Below are positions 41,801 to 54,324 of a DNA stretch of 64,000 nt, piece by piece. The translations under genes and the position numbers were made by a program. How positions within the stretch are numbered: position 1 is the stretch's first letter; each line of letters starts with the position of its first letter. The stretch is from Larimichthys crocea (taxonomy: Eukaryota; Chordata; Actinopteri; Sciaenidae), in the NCBI RefSeq assembly GCF_000972845.2, contig NC_040011.1, forward strand, positions 20,599,809 to 20,663,808, written 5' to 3'. The notes under the pieces were generated by a model. The model was not told the DNA's origin. It worked only from the letters and a program-made list of their open reading frames with translations, and did no database searches.

Positions 41801-44800
41801 AAGTTGACAAGTGGTCCACCGGAGTTACCGTACTGTGAATCGACAGAGCAACAAAAACATTTTCTTATTCGTTGTTAAAACGTTGTCAAGATACATCAAA
41901 TCAGATGCAGAACAAAGAGAAGCAATGATTGTGCTTCTAATGCTAACTGTGGCCTCACTAACATTAATGATGGCATCAGTTTGGATGTAGTCCATGTCAG
42001 AGTCCTTGAAGCCCAACTCCACGCCGTTGCGCTGGGCAGTGCTGACAATGCCGGTGGTGACAGTGTTCTGCAGGGCGAAAGGGCTTCCCACCGCCACCAC
42101 AAACTCACCGGGGCGCAGGTCTGATGACTCGCCGAGGTGAAGCACAGGCAGGGGACTCTGCAGCAAGGCACAAAGATGGCAAGGATAACGCACACTTTTA
42201 TGAATGCAACACATCATGGGTAAAATAATGTAAATTGTCATTGTAGAAATATTTAAGGTACACACAGTAACTATGGGTTAGCATACACTGAGGCATTACA
42301 CTGACCCTTTGCTAAAGGTTTTAATCTGTTTTCTTCAACATGTTAAGAAGATTCTTGTCTCTTCACTGTTTCCATAGAATACCTGAGGACTTGCCTGCTT
42401 TAGATTCTTGTAAACTTTTACCACCTTCTTCCAAACTTCAAGCAAATGCACCTTTGACCACCACCTCTAGATACAACTTTTGTGGTAACAGAAATGACTA
42501 TATGAAGAAAACTATTGCTTAAATACTGGGCTGTAGGACAACTATCAGTTCATGGAGCAGTTTTTTAATGCTGCCCAAAAAAAGGTCTCTTAAATTTGAT
42601 GAATTATCTCAAGTGATGTGACATGAGTCAAGGTTGGACTGGCTGAACTTGAGTACTCTTTTTATGAAGTTCACTTCCATCCATTTTTAGTTTTGATTGT
42701 ATGTGATTCTAACACAGGATTTCAGGAGTAAAAAGTAAACTGAACCTTAGCTTGCCTCTGCCTGCCCCATCTTATTGTAGGTTGAGGCCATTTATCTCGG
42801 AGGGAAATGGAAATTTATAGCCACATCTCCCGGGGCATGGAGCCTTTTAGGCAAGCTATCCTTCCTTCTATGAAGAATACAACACCGAGAGATATAGCAT
42901 TGTAAAGCTGTCACCCATCCCCAGTTGTTTTAAGACAAATTCCTTCACCGACAGAGCAGTCAAATGCAGTGATGGTGATTTCCTCTTGATCTTGATTTAT
43001 TCTTGTATTCAGATCAGCACTAAATATGTTAATCATGTGCTTCATGCTGAGTGGAGTCTGTCTGAAGTGGTCAGCAGTCCTGTCTGCCATACAAAGCAGT
43101 TGGTTGTGTAGGAGTATGTCTGAGCAGTGACATGTTTTATTCAGAACAGCACTCACAAATACACAAAAAAATAGCTGAGGCTTTGAATTTACAAGGCGTG
43201 ACCAAATACCACCCCAGAGGAAGACAGACAACAAATTGACCATGTTAAGGAATAAATTCTTTTGGTGAGCAAAAGCCCTAGTTGACTTTCTCCAAGGAAT
43301 ATCTGCCCCCTTTGTGTTCAGGATTAATAAACTTTGATGTTAGCTGCTGATGACAAGCTGCCAGGCCAGAAGACAAACACTAGACAGAATTTAGTCTAAG
43401 GCCCTCGGGGAGCTGAGGGGAAACTGTGGGCACTCACATCTGGGTCGATTTTGATGAGTGCAATGTCCATTTTCTGGTCCATGTCCTTGACTGTAGCATC
43501 ATACTGCGAACCACTTTTTAGCCCTACTTTTATCCGCTGCTTGTTAGTGAGAACATGAGCATTGGTGATGATCCAGCCGTCCTCTGACACTACGAACCCG
43601 GAGCCACTCGACACAGAGAGCTCCCCACTGGAAAATGGCAGCCTGGAAATGGAAAGGGCAAAAAGGCAACATCATTTTGTTGTGTTGTTGTGTTGAAGGT
43701 GGTTTCATTTTCTTGCTTTGGTTAGTTTTACCTTTGAAAAAGTTCCAGATGCACCACGGCTGGGACAATCTTATCCACCACGTCTGCAATGAAGTTGAAC
43801 TTGTAGCGCATACTTTCTGGATGTTGCATTCCTTTGAGGACACAAGATATTAGAGCGTAGTAAATAGACAGGTTAGACTGCTCAGTCCTCTAGGAGATGA
43901 TCATGACAATCATGATGATTATAATAATTTAATGAAATTATTTTAGCCATGGTGGTTTTGATCCTTTTCTTTTTATTTCTTGCATAATGTGTTTTCCCTC
44001 ATCATCACATCATCAGTAACTACTTCTCTGACTTTTCACAGTCTGTCCTACAATAGTCCTCACACTTACCTGTTCCCATATACCATTCACTTTCCCTTAG
44101 TTTCCCACCTGATTGTTCTGAGTTAGTCTTGTTACTTGTTAGTCATCTTACCCTTTTTGCTTCGTTAGTCTGTTTGGACTGACCACTTGATGAACTATGG
44201 ACACAATAAACATCTCCTGTTTTCAAGTATTGCATTTTAGTCTCCACACTCACAGAGCAGTGATTGTGACTGAGATTAATTCAGTGGATAAACTTTTCCA
44301 TATATTCTTTCTTCTTTGTCCACTTCATAACTTATTAATAAGATCTGAAATAGCAAAGATGCTGCAGAAAATAATTAAATGTTAACAATTCATGCCAACA
44401 ATTAGTAGATGCATTTGTTAGGTCTCTGTAAATAATATTATAAAGAGTACGGTATAGACCTGCTCTGTATGGAAAGTGTCACGAGATAACTTTTGTTATG
44501 ATATGGTGCTATATTAATAATATTGAATTGAATTGAATGGATGCAACCGATGCAGTTTCAGAGCACATGACCCAAATTATGACTTCTCAGACAAGTTGAG
44601 ACACATGATTGCTTTTATGGCCTGTAATTTCACTGAGATCATGGACTAACAAACACAAAAACAGATTATAGAACAGTGCATGTTAAAGCCGTGTGCAGCT
44701 TTGCTGCCTTGCCACCACAATACAGTTTTTAAGTTTTTTTTTGGTCTGATATCAAAAGACTTAATGGCTTGAGTCCCTACAAGAGGAAATAGAAGGTCAA

Positions 44801-47800
44801 ACCTAAACTGTTTAAGGTAACATCTTGAGTTTCATTTGTGCCATTTGTTTGTGTCACCTATAAAGGCTGTGCAATCTCTTTTTCGACAATATCTCCAATG
44901 TTCTCGTCCCTCTGCTCTCTAGGCAAACACACAGTCCCTCTCACAAAGCCACACTTTCACTGATGTTGTATTTAGAGTTGCACAAATGGACTTGTCTCTG
45001 CAGGAACAGCCTTAAATGCAAATTACTTGTAAGGCAGAACACCAACTATTTTGCCTGTCAGCAAGCTCTACTAACAGTTCAACAGTATGTTTGCCGCTGG
45101 CAAGGAGATCCCATGCCATTCTCTACCCTCTTGATTTCACTGTGCAGCTATGCCAGCTTTTGCGTGCGGTAAAGCACACAAAAATGTAGTAGTACACTGA
45201 AGACCAACAAAGGCTGTGACGAAGAAGATTGCAAACATGGACATAAACAATGCATGATTAAAATCTTCTGATGACTCGAGCGCCACTGACAGATGCATTT
45301 TTCAGTTACACTGTGCTACATAGATTGACACAAACTTTTGTACAGACACTCACAGTCCCCAAAGGAAATTTTTTTACATTTGTTTTTATTTTCTATTTTT
45401 ATTTTTTGATAGAGAGACAGCTGAAGAGCGACAGGAATGCAGGGGAAAGAGACAGATATGCGGGACTCGAACCCTGGGCCGCTGTGGCAAGGACCAAGCC
45501 TTTGTACATCGGGCGGTCACTCCACCAACCGCGCTAAACGACACCCCCACAGGAAGTTTTTAAAAATAATACATCTAAATACATTTAGATTTTAGGCTGA
45601 CACTGCTAATACTAATAATACTGACCAATGAACGCAATGCAAGTGTACAGACAATATTCAGTTGCTCCTGTATTGAAATACATACACTGCTTAATAAACT
45701 GTTGTGCCACCACAAAATGTGAAGTGTTACAAAGATTTTTACTAAATATTGTATAATTTTTTGCTATTTTTATATAACTATTATTGTAACATTCTTTTAT
45801 TCATCTTCAAACAGTGCTATAATATTAACTTTCACACTGAACTGTAGAAAATTCACTATACTCTGTCAACTGTTTATAATATGCACAGGTGTGTGAGTAT
45901 GTTGAAAATACAATGTGTCAGGAGCGGATTCTCTTCAGTAATATGGTGAATACATATGGGTATGGTTGCTGTCTCACACATACACACACACACACACTCA
46001 CGGGCACATGTTGCATTAAGCAGACAGAGTAGCTGTAGATATGCCAACAGTTTGTGTTGGCTGTTTCCAGATCACCCCAGTTACTGAGCAGCAGTGATGG
46101 AAAGTGATGAAATATACTGACAGGCCTCTTGACATACTTACTGCTATCTACAAGTCACAGTCCTAATGTTACCTTCTCTACACTGGAAACATGGGTTACA
46201 TGGCTTTAAGTCTTCTCATTCAAAATACTGTATTCTTCACCCTTACAAAATCCTTTCATCCAAATGACTCACATCAAGTTGTATCTAAGAGACATACATG
46301 GAAAGAGTTTGGTAGTTTGCTTGTCTGCAGCGATGTAATGAAAGTGAATACCATACTTGATTTGTGGTGCCACAGCATTAATACATTTGTGAAAACAAAC
46401 ATCAACATCTCTTTACAGACACAATGGCTCTGTTACAGCACACACTGCTTTGGTGTTCAACAAGGATTACTGTATGTGCTGGACTAATTCTTGGCCGAGT
46501 TAGAAAGTTACTAATCCTGACCCAGAAATAGCCCATACACAACCTCCTTGGCTACATAAACTGGCTAACTATAGACATTTAAACATTTGAAACCACATAC
46601 TATACATCCTGTACATACTGTATATCCTCATTTATTCTAAGCACAAACGTAAAGCACAAACGTAAAGCATCAAATATATTTTGCCTCTATCTAGTGATTA
46701 TTTGCAATGTTCACTTTATATGTTTCCAAAAAAATGCCAATAGAGTCCCTTACATTAAGCATGTCCCCTCAGTTGCCAAATCAGGCTTTACTTAACTCAA
46801 CATGCTACTCAACTTCTGACACAAGCTGTGGTCATCTCAAGACTAGATTACTGTAATGCCCTCCTGACAGGCCTCCCATCCTGCACAGTGAAACCCCTTC
46901 AGATGATCGCCTGGGCTACAACTAACCCAAAAGCTCACATGTCACCCCGCTGCTCATCGAGCTCCACTGGATACCTGTAGCAGCCCACATTACATTGAAA
47001 TCACTAATGCTGACTACAAAGTAGTCTCCAGTTCTTCACCTACCTACTTGAACGCCCTTCTACAGACATATGTTACCTCACGTCTGTTGCGCTCCTTTAA
47101 CGATCGACGCCATGCTCTGCCACCCATTCACTCAAGACAATCCAGACTCTTCTGGTCTGTTGTTCCCCGTTGGTGGAACGTCAAACCAGTTCCTACCAGA
47201 TCAGGGCTTCCCTCTCTACATTTAAAAACCTCCTGAAGACCTCCAGCTCTTCAGAGAGGACCTCCTCTCCAACACTACCAACAACTTGACAATCTAAATC
47301 TATCCCTTTAAGAATTGTCACAGCACTTACTGCTGCACTAACACTTTCTTATCGCACTGTACCTTTATTGTTTCCCTCTCTGTAAGTAGCTTTGGATAAA
47401 AGTGTCTGACTAAATGACTAAATGTAAATGTAATCCACATTAAACTCTTTATTAAGCAACTGCTCGATAATTAGAAAGAAGACCAAGTACTGACTGTGTC
47501 TACCTAACTCTCTTTGTTATTGGTCATGGTGCTATGTATTATAGGGTTTGACATTATATATCTGTGAGCTTTGCATACATGCTTTTACAGCAGAGCAGTG
47601 AGAGGTCTAATGCATAATGAATTCTGAAGAAAAGGCACATTATGAAAATGAATAGCACAGAATGGGAAACTGAAGAGGATATATTTGCACAGCAGTGTGG
47701 TGCTGGGATTCCCTCAGGAGAATTCAGCGCCATCATCGAGAATTTGCGACTGCATTTTGTCTCGTTGCTCCTCAGAGCATGAATATGCAGAACATTGGAG

Positions 47801-49477
47801 GCACATTGTATCAAACATTCTGATATAATTTTTCATCCAATATTAGAGTCACACACAGACTCCAGAAAGGCTTTTTAGCATCTCAAGTCAAATTATAGTA
47901 TGTGATGATGGGAGGAGTCTTTCAAGTACCTCGCACCAATAAGTGGTAGGTCTGACGATATTTTGAACCTTTTTTTGTTCAAGGAATGTTTGCAGAGCAC
48001 AAACACATCATTCCTTCAGTCCTGACTGATACACCACAGTCGGCTGGGTCACAGAGGAGCAGCAATAGAACAGCTGAGGTTTATTGTTCGCCCAAAGTCC
48101 ACACAATTTCAGCAAATCAGCAAAACTGAAGCAAGCTCCAAAAACACTCAATCCTACACTTCCCATAATACAACTCAACAGCCTTTTACATTAGAGCCCA
48201 TTTGCCTATGTCAAGCCTTTCAAACCTCCCACCCGCTTTGTACTACTACTTGTAGGACTTCAGAAAGCCCTTCCAGAGCCACATAAGACATTACACAACC
48301 ATCTTCACTGGCGGAGTGTTACTCTTCATGAAATGTGAACTGACTTATATTCAAAAAAACAAAAATTGGTACTGTTGTTCTATCCGGGAATCTCAGCAGT
48401 GTCAGAGCACGGTCAAGCTTTTATCATTTCTTTCCCCTCTACATATATGACCAATCTACACTGATGTTACACAAATATTTACTCTTAACAGGCTATATAA
48501 TGATGTGTAAACTCTGGGGCTCTAGAAAAAAGGAATACCATCAGTGTCACATTTTTTGATAGCTATCAGTGGTCATTGCTACTGAGCAGTGATGTAAAGA
48601 TGTAGTTGTAAATTGCTTGCTGAGCCTTACATCAGAATCAGAATCACATTTATTGGCCAGTTGTGTGTGCACAGGTGAGGACTTTGACTCCAGTTACACT
48701 TTTCTCTTGATGTACAAATGTGTGTACATGTGATATATATTAGATGACAAGATTGATAACACACTCATATCTGTCCAGGAGCCAGCTCAGTTTAGTACAA
48801 AGGCTGCAAATGGGAAACAGTGCCTGTAGAGCTCATTAAGCAACATTGATTTCATTTGTTTGATTTTGTTTGTAGACTTTTGAATTTTATCTGCAGAGCT
48901 GTTACTTAGAGGCACTGTTTCATTCGTAATGCACTGATTTGAAGTTTTTGTTTTATTATGAAGGACCTCTGGCACACAGATTTTTCCATCATACAAACTA
49001 ACGAATTAAAGACTGAAAGAAAAGTGCATGACACAGCTCACCTAAATCACACCGTCCCCTCTTGATGAAAATGACCGGTGGGATCTCACCGAGCTCGGCC
49101 CTCCTGTTCTCGGCTCTCAGGCGACAGATGCTGGGGTAAGTCCGGCCGTCGCTGCCACACACCGGGCCGGAGGAGGCGCACACGCATGAGCTTTGCAGCT
49201 CACCGTTCCTTCCCCGGAGAGAGTCGCACCGCAGCCCGTCACCACAGGAGAGGTCACCACCACCACCACCGCTCACCTCCCCGCAGGCATCACCCTCACC
49301 AGCTGCGCACACCACGCAGCAGCCGCATCCGTCCTTCACCTTCCCGTAATAACAGGCCTGCGTCGGGACAGGGCACTGAGAAGCATCGCAGACCTGCGGG
49401 CAACTTTGTCTGTTTCTCAGCAGCCCTGCGTGAACTGCGGAGGTGAGGAGGATGAAGTGAAGCATATACTTCATCAT
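38849..49477 (-). CDS. htra4: Secreted serine protease HTRA4, 9 exons, 467 aa
   Basis: Secreted trypsin-like protease of the HTRA1/3/4 group. Exons, minus strand: 49042-49477, 43732-43831, 43438-43642, 41963-42157, 41800-41832, 41194-41308, 41033-41090, 40396-40491, 38849-39014. All introns are GT-AG and the frame closes. Signal peptide 1-17; IGFBP-type domain (signature GCGCCVVC) to about residue 95; Kazal-like domain to about 143; protease domain with catalytic H208 (TNAHV), D238 (MDIAL) and S316 (GNSGGP); PDZ domain about 365-460. The 33-bp exon 5 around the active serine is a conserved HTRA feature. Human HTRA4 is 476 aa. Motifs shared with HTRA4 (SSDLR, KDSDMDY, RQFLAE, ASSAGL.NHD in the PDZ) and the tail-to-tail neighbour tm2d2 favour htra4 over htra1/htra3. 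A GGT repeat encodes five glycines near residue 70. Confidence 0.93.
39550..39775. repeat. Intronic duplicated segment, copy 1 (htra4 intron 8)
   Basis: Shares a colinear series with 40571-40795: CTGCAGGGATG.TCTTATTCC, TTTTGTAAAACCTAGTA.CTA, TTACTGTGCA.CATAC, TTAG.T.CAGGTAA and CTTTGAAAC. Visually about three quarters of the bases match. No exon is included. Confidence 0.75.
40571..40795. repeat. Intronic duplicated segment, copy 2 (htra4 intron 7)
   Basis: Direct-orientation partner of 39550-39775, about 1.02 kb away on the other side of exon 8. It is followed at 40801-40990 by a dispersed teleost repeat (GGATTGCCATGACATTTAGT) that copy 1 lacks. Confidence 0.75.
40801..40990 (-). repeat. 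Dispersed repeat related to 18290-18770
   Basis: GAGGATGAATCTCAGTGACT, GTGGATTGCCATGACATTTA and GTACATACATTC match, in inverse orientation, the AGTTTCACAGCAATCCATC part of the repeat at 18290-18770. Confidence 0.5.
44400..44540 (+). repeat. SINE/LINE 3' tail with (TTGAA)n end
   Basis: ATAGACCTGCTCTGTATGGA, GTGTCACGAGATAACTTTTG and TGATATGGTGCTATATTAAT, then ATTGAATTGAATTGAATG: the common 3' tail of a teleost retroposon. Confidence 0.65.
45383..45549 (-). mobile_element. tRNA-derived SINE with intact A and B boxes
   Basis: On the minus strand the head contains an A-box-like TAGCGCGGTTGG (plus 45525-45536) and a perfect B box GGTTCGAGTCC (plus 45463-45473), about 50 bp apart. The body ends in a T/A-rich tail at 45383-45410. 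The internal polymerase III promoter is intact. The tRNA-like part lacks a proper cloverleaf, so it is a SINE and not a tRNA gene. Confidence 0.8.
46785..47440 (+). mobile_element. L2/Rex-like LINE ORF2 3' fragment
   Basis: The translation gives [20 protein letters not shown], then ELHW-PVAA, then [20 protein letters not shown] and [17 protein letters not shown] in shifting frames, the C-terminal hallmark of fish L2-type LINEs. It ends with a CTAAATGACTAAATGTAAAT-type tail. 5' truncated and frameshifted. Confidence 0.8.
48630..48720 (+). repeat. TTTATTGGCCA-type teleost repeat fragment
   Basis: CAGAATCAGAATCACATTTA, TTGGCCAGTTGTGTGTGCAC, then GGACTTTGACTCCAGTT, a dispersed fish element seen in many introns. 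Truncated. Confidence 0.5.
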
Positions 49478-52400
49478 AAAGTCGATTTACAGCAGTCTTC
49501 TTCTTGTCGACTCTCCAGTCTTAACTACTGTTTGTGCTGATGCATGTGTCCATACTGATGCTGTTCACCCAGATACACATAACACCACCACACAAGACAA
49601 TCTAATCACCCTATAGGACTGGCCCACAGCCAGTATTTATTTTCTAGTAGCAGCATGCTGATCCTGGTTCCTGTGTGCTGCCTCTGTCATCATGCAACCA
49701 CCATGGAATGCAATTCGTCAGGTTTCAGGCCATATTTTTCTGTGGAGACTCACAGACCTCCCACTCACAGAGACCAAACTGCATGTGAGGATAATTGTGC
49801 ATCATTTTCTTTTTAGTCTGTGGTCTGAAACTTTTTTCCTTTTACATGATGAGGTGAAACTGAAGGTCAACTCAGCCCCATCTTCAGAATACTAATTGAC
49901 TTCTATGTCAAAGTACATGCTCATTTTTATATCATTCCTCATAAACAAAACTTCTGTTTTTTTTTCTTTCTCTTATTGTGAATTCGAGAATTCCTCACAA
50001 TGGATATTCAATCATTTAATCATTATATTTTCTGCACGTGCACAGTGTACATTCATAAATGAGTGTATCTCTGCTGGCACAACAATGAAAACAGAAAAAG
50101 TGAATTACAGATGAAAATATACAAAACAGAAGATTGCCAGAAAACAAGAAAAAAGAAACTAAAAATGGCAAATAATGGAACAAGCAATGAAAAGAATATA
50201 TTATTATTCATAATAACAAAGATGTGCACATGGCCAAGATAAACTTGTCTCTACCCCTTTGTCTGTGTTGCCACACTGTTTTTCTGTAGGGGGCTAACCA
50301 CAAAAGCTTCATTTCAGAGACTGTTGTAGTGGACTGGCAGCTGTAGTGAAACATGGCCAGAAAACACATTGAAATCCTATATGACATTTTGTAATTGTTC
50401 TGTATTCTAGTATGTATTTTTGCATCCCAATCTAACCTACTCCAGTCTAATTCCTGGGCTTAAGTAGGAATCACTGAGTTAAGCCACTGTTAGCGTCATG
50501 TCTATGAAAATTCAGCTGCAGTTGTCTGAGTAATGGAAGTTCAAATGATAAGAATTATAAAACCAGCAAAGTATATAAGACAATTAAATAGTAGTTCTAC
50601 CATGAGTACTACCTGACTATAAATATTCAATATAAGATGAAGCATAACCACTTGAGGAAGGGCGTGCTGGGCATCAGGACACAGGACAGATGCAGTTCAA
50701 GACAGTCTCATAAACCAATAGGACTAGAGCCAGTCATTGTCTTTCAGTAGCAGCATGCTGATCCTGAATTCTTCTTCATGATCCTGTGTCACTGGAATGT
50801 GATTCATCAGGTTTAAATGGAGATTAAAACTATGTTTGATTGTTTTTTTAATCACATCATGTCAAATTTACATCCATTGTGCAGTATTTTAAATCTGAAA
50901 CTGGATCTTCAAAACATGTAGGGTCCATTCTTTTGCAGGAAACTGTGAGTTCTTCTTCTCTGATTTTTACGGCATGAAAAGTGTCAGTATTACTCAGTTA
51001 TGTTTCCTGTAGACATATCATAACTCCTTTTTTAGCTACAGCTTTTCCTTTTTTGTACATAGTTGAGGTTCAAGTTAGCTTCTTTCGTTGTACTCCACTC
51101 AGCCGTTAATCTTCTTTGCTTAAACTTTTATACTCCCTAACTGACTCATTATCAGAGAATAGCTATCTATTGATCACATGCTGCTCTCTCTCATCTAAAT
51201 TACACCTGTTGGAGAGCAGAGCCTTTGTTTGATCCACAGATGGAACTCATTTAACCCTAACTTGACTAACTCTGTGTGACTCATCCATGTCACCTTGAAG
51301 GGGCTTCTCTGAAAGATCCAAAGCAACATTTAATCATATTCTGCAGCTTGTGAATGTAGGTCACTGACATCTAAACTGTTTGTTGTCTGGGACTGTTTGT
51401 CCCTGAAAGTTACTTTGTAAGAGAAAGCATAGATGTCACAGTGTGTCACCAAAGAGTAATAGATAATAGACAGCAGGGTTCTTGACCACTGGAAATGACT
51501 AAGATGTGCCAAGTAAAGTTAAGGTGAAGTGTTTAGTGTAACTCAAAATGGAGCCACTCATTCCAACATTCTTATTTCATGCCACTACTAACAAACCAAC
51601 AACTGATTGTCAGGATACACATAATGGTGGAAGAAGTGCTTAGATACTAAGTTAAAGCGCTGTAAAGCAGCTTAAAGGAAACTTATCTTGAGCCAATACG
51701 TTGTTTGCTCATTCTGGACTACATTCAGGGCTAGTTCTGCTTGGTGATGTGGATGCAGGGCTAGTTGATGAGCTGCTGTAGCATCCAAGTCACTGCTAGT
51801 CAGCCACAGCTCCAGGAGCTTCTCTTTATTTGCTCTTATGTTTACTGCCCTCTGGTATTTTAATCACCATTTATATGAAGTATATGAGGATGGAAAAATG
51901 TTCTCCAAGCTAATGAGCTTAACGTGTGCATTCCACTCCTGTCTCAGAACAATTGCTCTTTTGTGCAACAAATATTACTCTGACAAAGCAAACATCTAGG
52001 AAGTGCACACGCTTTGAGACCAGTTTGGTTGTAATTATAATTATAATACTTTTTACACATGTAAGGCAGTTACCAGTTTTGGTCACCAGGTGGCACTGTG
52101 GCGCTGTCTATGCACAACACCATAGTTTTGAGATTTGCTCCCTGTAGGACGCCATGTTTTTCAAAGTTTACTTTCCTTTGCCCCGCAAGGTGTTATGAAG
52201 CCGACTGTGATAGCAAGCAGCAGAAATGAAGAGTGTTACTGTGAAATAAAGTGCAATAAAGGTCTCAGCCACAATCCCGAATCCTGCATCTGGTGCCTCC
52301 TTCTCTCTGCATGACACTCCACCACAAATACTAAAAAATCACAATGCAGAGTCCAGGGGAGGTATTAAAATTTGATTTGATTAAGTTCTTATTCAAGTTA

Positions 52401-52600
52401 GGTGAGGGCTAAACTGCAAGTTAGCTGGAAGTCCCTGTGTGAATGCTCTAAGGCTGCTGGCGGCCACAGAGCATTCACCCAGGTAAATTCTTTACAGCGA
52501 GAAGTGGCTTTTTGGGCTTCATGCGCCATGAACATCTGTCATAGGAATGAACAGTGCCCCACCAACACTGTATCAAGACCTAATTATACATCATTGAACA
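49478..52600. other. htra4 5' flank and intergenic, no further gene recognised
   Basis: The region above the htra4 start (49478-49700) is the presumed promoter; no TATA box is obvious. GTAGCAGCATGCTGATCCTG occurs at 49647 and almost the same block at 50745, with a shared following CATCAGGTTT, indicating a small local duplication. The rest is unrecognised AT-rich sequence. Confidence 0.45.
52083..52096 (+). promoter_or_regulatory. CTCF-like motif
   Basis: TCACCAGGTGGCAC matches the CTCF core at 13 of 14 positions. Inferred from the motif alone. Confidence 0.3.
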
Positions 52601-52611
52601 AGTGAAACTCT

Positions 52612-52614
52612 CTA

Positions 52615-52700
<86 letters not shown>
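52612..52700. repeat. (CT)n microsatellite
   Basis: About 42 CT dinucleotides with two single-base interruptions. Confidence 0.97.
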
Positions 52701-52703
<3 letters not shown>

Positions 52704-53273
52704 CATGTCTCATTAATGGATGTTACTAACTAAACTTTTTCTCCCAGAGTTTCTGTGCTCTGTCGTCCAGCAGGTTCTCATGATCGTGGCTGCTGCTGTG
52801 GTCCTTCATGACGTCCTCTACATATATTATTACTGTCATTATTGTTACCATATCTCCATCATAGTTTATAGTTAGTTGATGATTTACTGCTGCTGTGCAT
52901 TTGTGTCTCTCTATCTCTATCACAGGTTCCACTGCTGCTGTAATCATTTTATCAGTCATTGTGATTCATTGTCATTTTATCAGTCATTGTAATTGTACAA
53001 TATGTTTGTGTTGATTTGTCCTGTACATGTGACATCTGTTGCACGTCTGTCCGTCCTGGGAGAGGGATCCCTCCTCTGTGGCTCTTCCTGAGGTTTCTTC
53101 CACATTTTTTCCCTGTTAAAGGTTTTTTGTGGGCAAGTTTTTCCTCACTGGAACCGAGGGTCTAAGGACAGAGGGTGTCACTCCCTGTACAGATTGCAAA
53201 GCCCTCTGAGTCAAATATGTTTTGTGACCTTGGGGTATACAAATAAAATCTGATTTGATTTGATTTGATTTGA
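52701..53273 (+). repeat. Interspersed retroelement-like repeat, copy B (uninterrupted)
   Basis: Reverse-complement relative of copy A at 11745-12715. Shared blocks include CCTGGGAGAGGGATCCCTCC, CTCACTGGAACCGAGGGTCT and GTGTCACTCCCTGTACAGAT. It ends AAATAAAATCTGATTTGATT and a (GATTT)n tail at 53250-53273. It gives the empty-site sequence for the LTR insertion in copy A. Confidence 0.8.
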
Positions 53274-54324
53274 ACAACATAGTAAGTCATGATAGTTTCC
53301 TTCATTTTGTACACTGCACTGTCACAAAGGCTTGTAGATGGTCAATGGAGCAAATTCGCATGTCAAAGTATACCAGAGCAGAACTCTGATATGGAACAGA
53401 TGGAAGCAGTATGCAACATTCATATAGATTTGAATTTTTGAATGAGTTGAATTTGCTGCATAATCTAGCTGTTTAAAAAAATGTATGTAAGTAAAGTATG
53501 CATAACTTCAAATTGAACATAGGTACAGTTTAAAGTACTCAGTTACTTTCCATCACTTGACTGGTTAGGGCAAAATAAAATAAACCCCCCCAAAGACAAA
53601 TTACATGGTTAACATGAACATGATGTCAGACTAGATAAGTGACAGAGAAGTGAAATCAAACGATCATAAGACTGGCACCAGTGTTGATTAGTCATTACAA
53701 ATGAATTGTTGTCTTAGCCTTGTATTATTACTTTATGTTTTGTACATATAAATAATAATCAATAATACGAACTATATAGATACTCCAATATATTACTTAA
53801 CATCACCCTTACCTGTGATGGCAAGTGTTGGATTCTGTGTGGCAGGTTGGTTGCTCAGTAGGTTTTCAGATGACTATTTTGTGTTCATTCGAAAAGACAT
53901 AGATTGTCCATCTGTGTATTTATTTTCTCTTCACTGTTTCCATGACACTGTGATTGCACTGCACGCAGTGTGAGTTTGCTCACAGGAGATCTTGATAATA
54001 GCTCAATAGTCTCTGACAAGCAGCCAGGCTGAGTATAGTAGTGTGAACCTCTTTGCGACACATACTGTAATATATTTCAGTGGTGGCTCTTTGATCCCAC
54101 TCACTGTCATCCTAATGTGGAAAAGTGGAAATGAAATGTGGGCCATAAAAAGATTTCAGCCTGATGGTTTTGCTTTAATTAAAAACAAAGTTATGTGAGT
54201 ACTTACGGAGGAAAGCAAGGTGTAAGAAGAAGTTCTAATGAAGGAAAATCTGAATCTAAATGACAATGAACTGAAAATCTAAATGATAATGGAATGATAC
54301 TTAAGGCTGTGGATACTTTGAGGT

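Larger units (their letters stand above)
43832..49041 (-). other. htra4 intron 1 (5.2 kb) with retroelement load
   Basis: By far the longest intron of the gene. It holds a SINE-like tail (44400-44540), a tRNA-derived SINE (45383-45549), an L2/Rex-like LINE fragment (46785-47440) and a TTTATTGGCCAGT-type repeat (48630-48720). A short CA run lies at 45985-46000. No extra exon was found. Confidence 0.7.

Noticed and set aside
45455..45540. Possible tRNA gene
   Set aside because: A and B boxes are present but no acceptor stem or cloverleaf can be drawn and it has an A/T-rich tail; it is a tRNA-derived SINE.
49078..49446. 122-residue open frame on the plus strand, His/Arg/Pro-rich
   Set aside because: It is the antisense shadow of htra4 exon 1, open because that exon is GC-rich and carries a GGT repeat; no splice or homology support.
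38849..49477. Call as htra1 or htra3 instead of htra4
   Set aside because: The protease core is similar in all three, but the PDZ region, several HTRA4-like motifs and the convergent tm2d2 neighbour favour htra4. The call remains open to a phylogenetic test.
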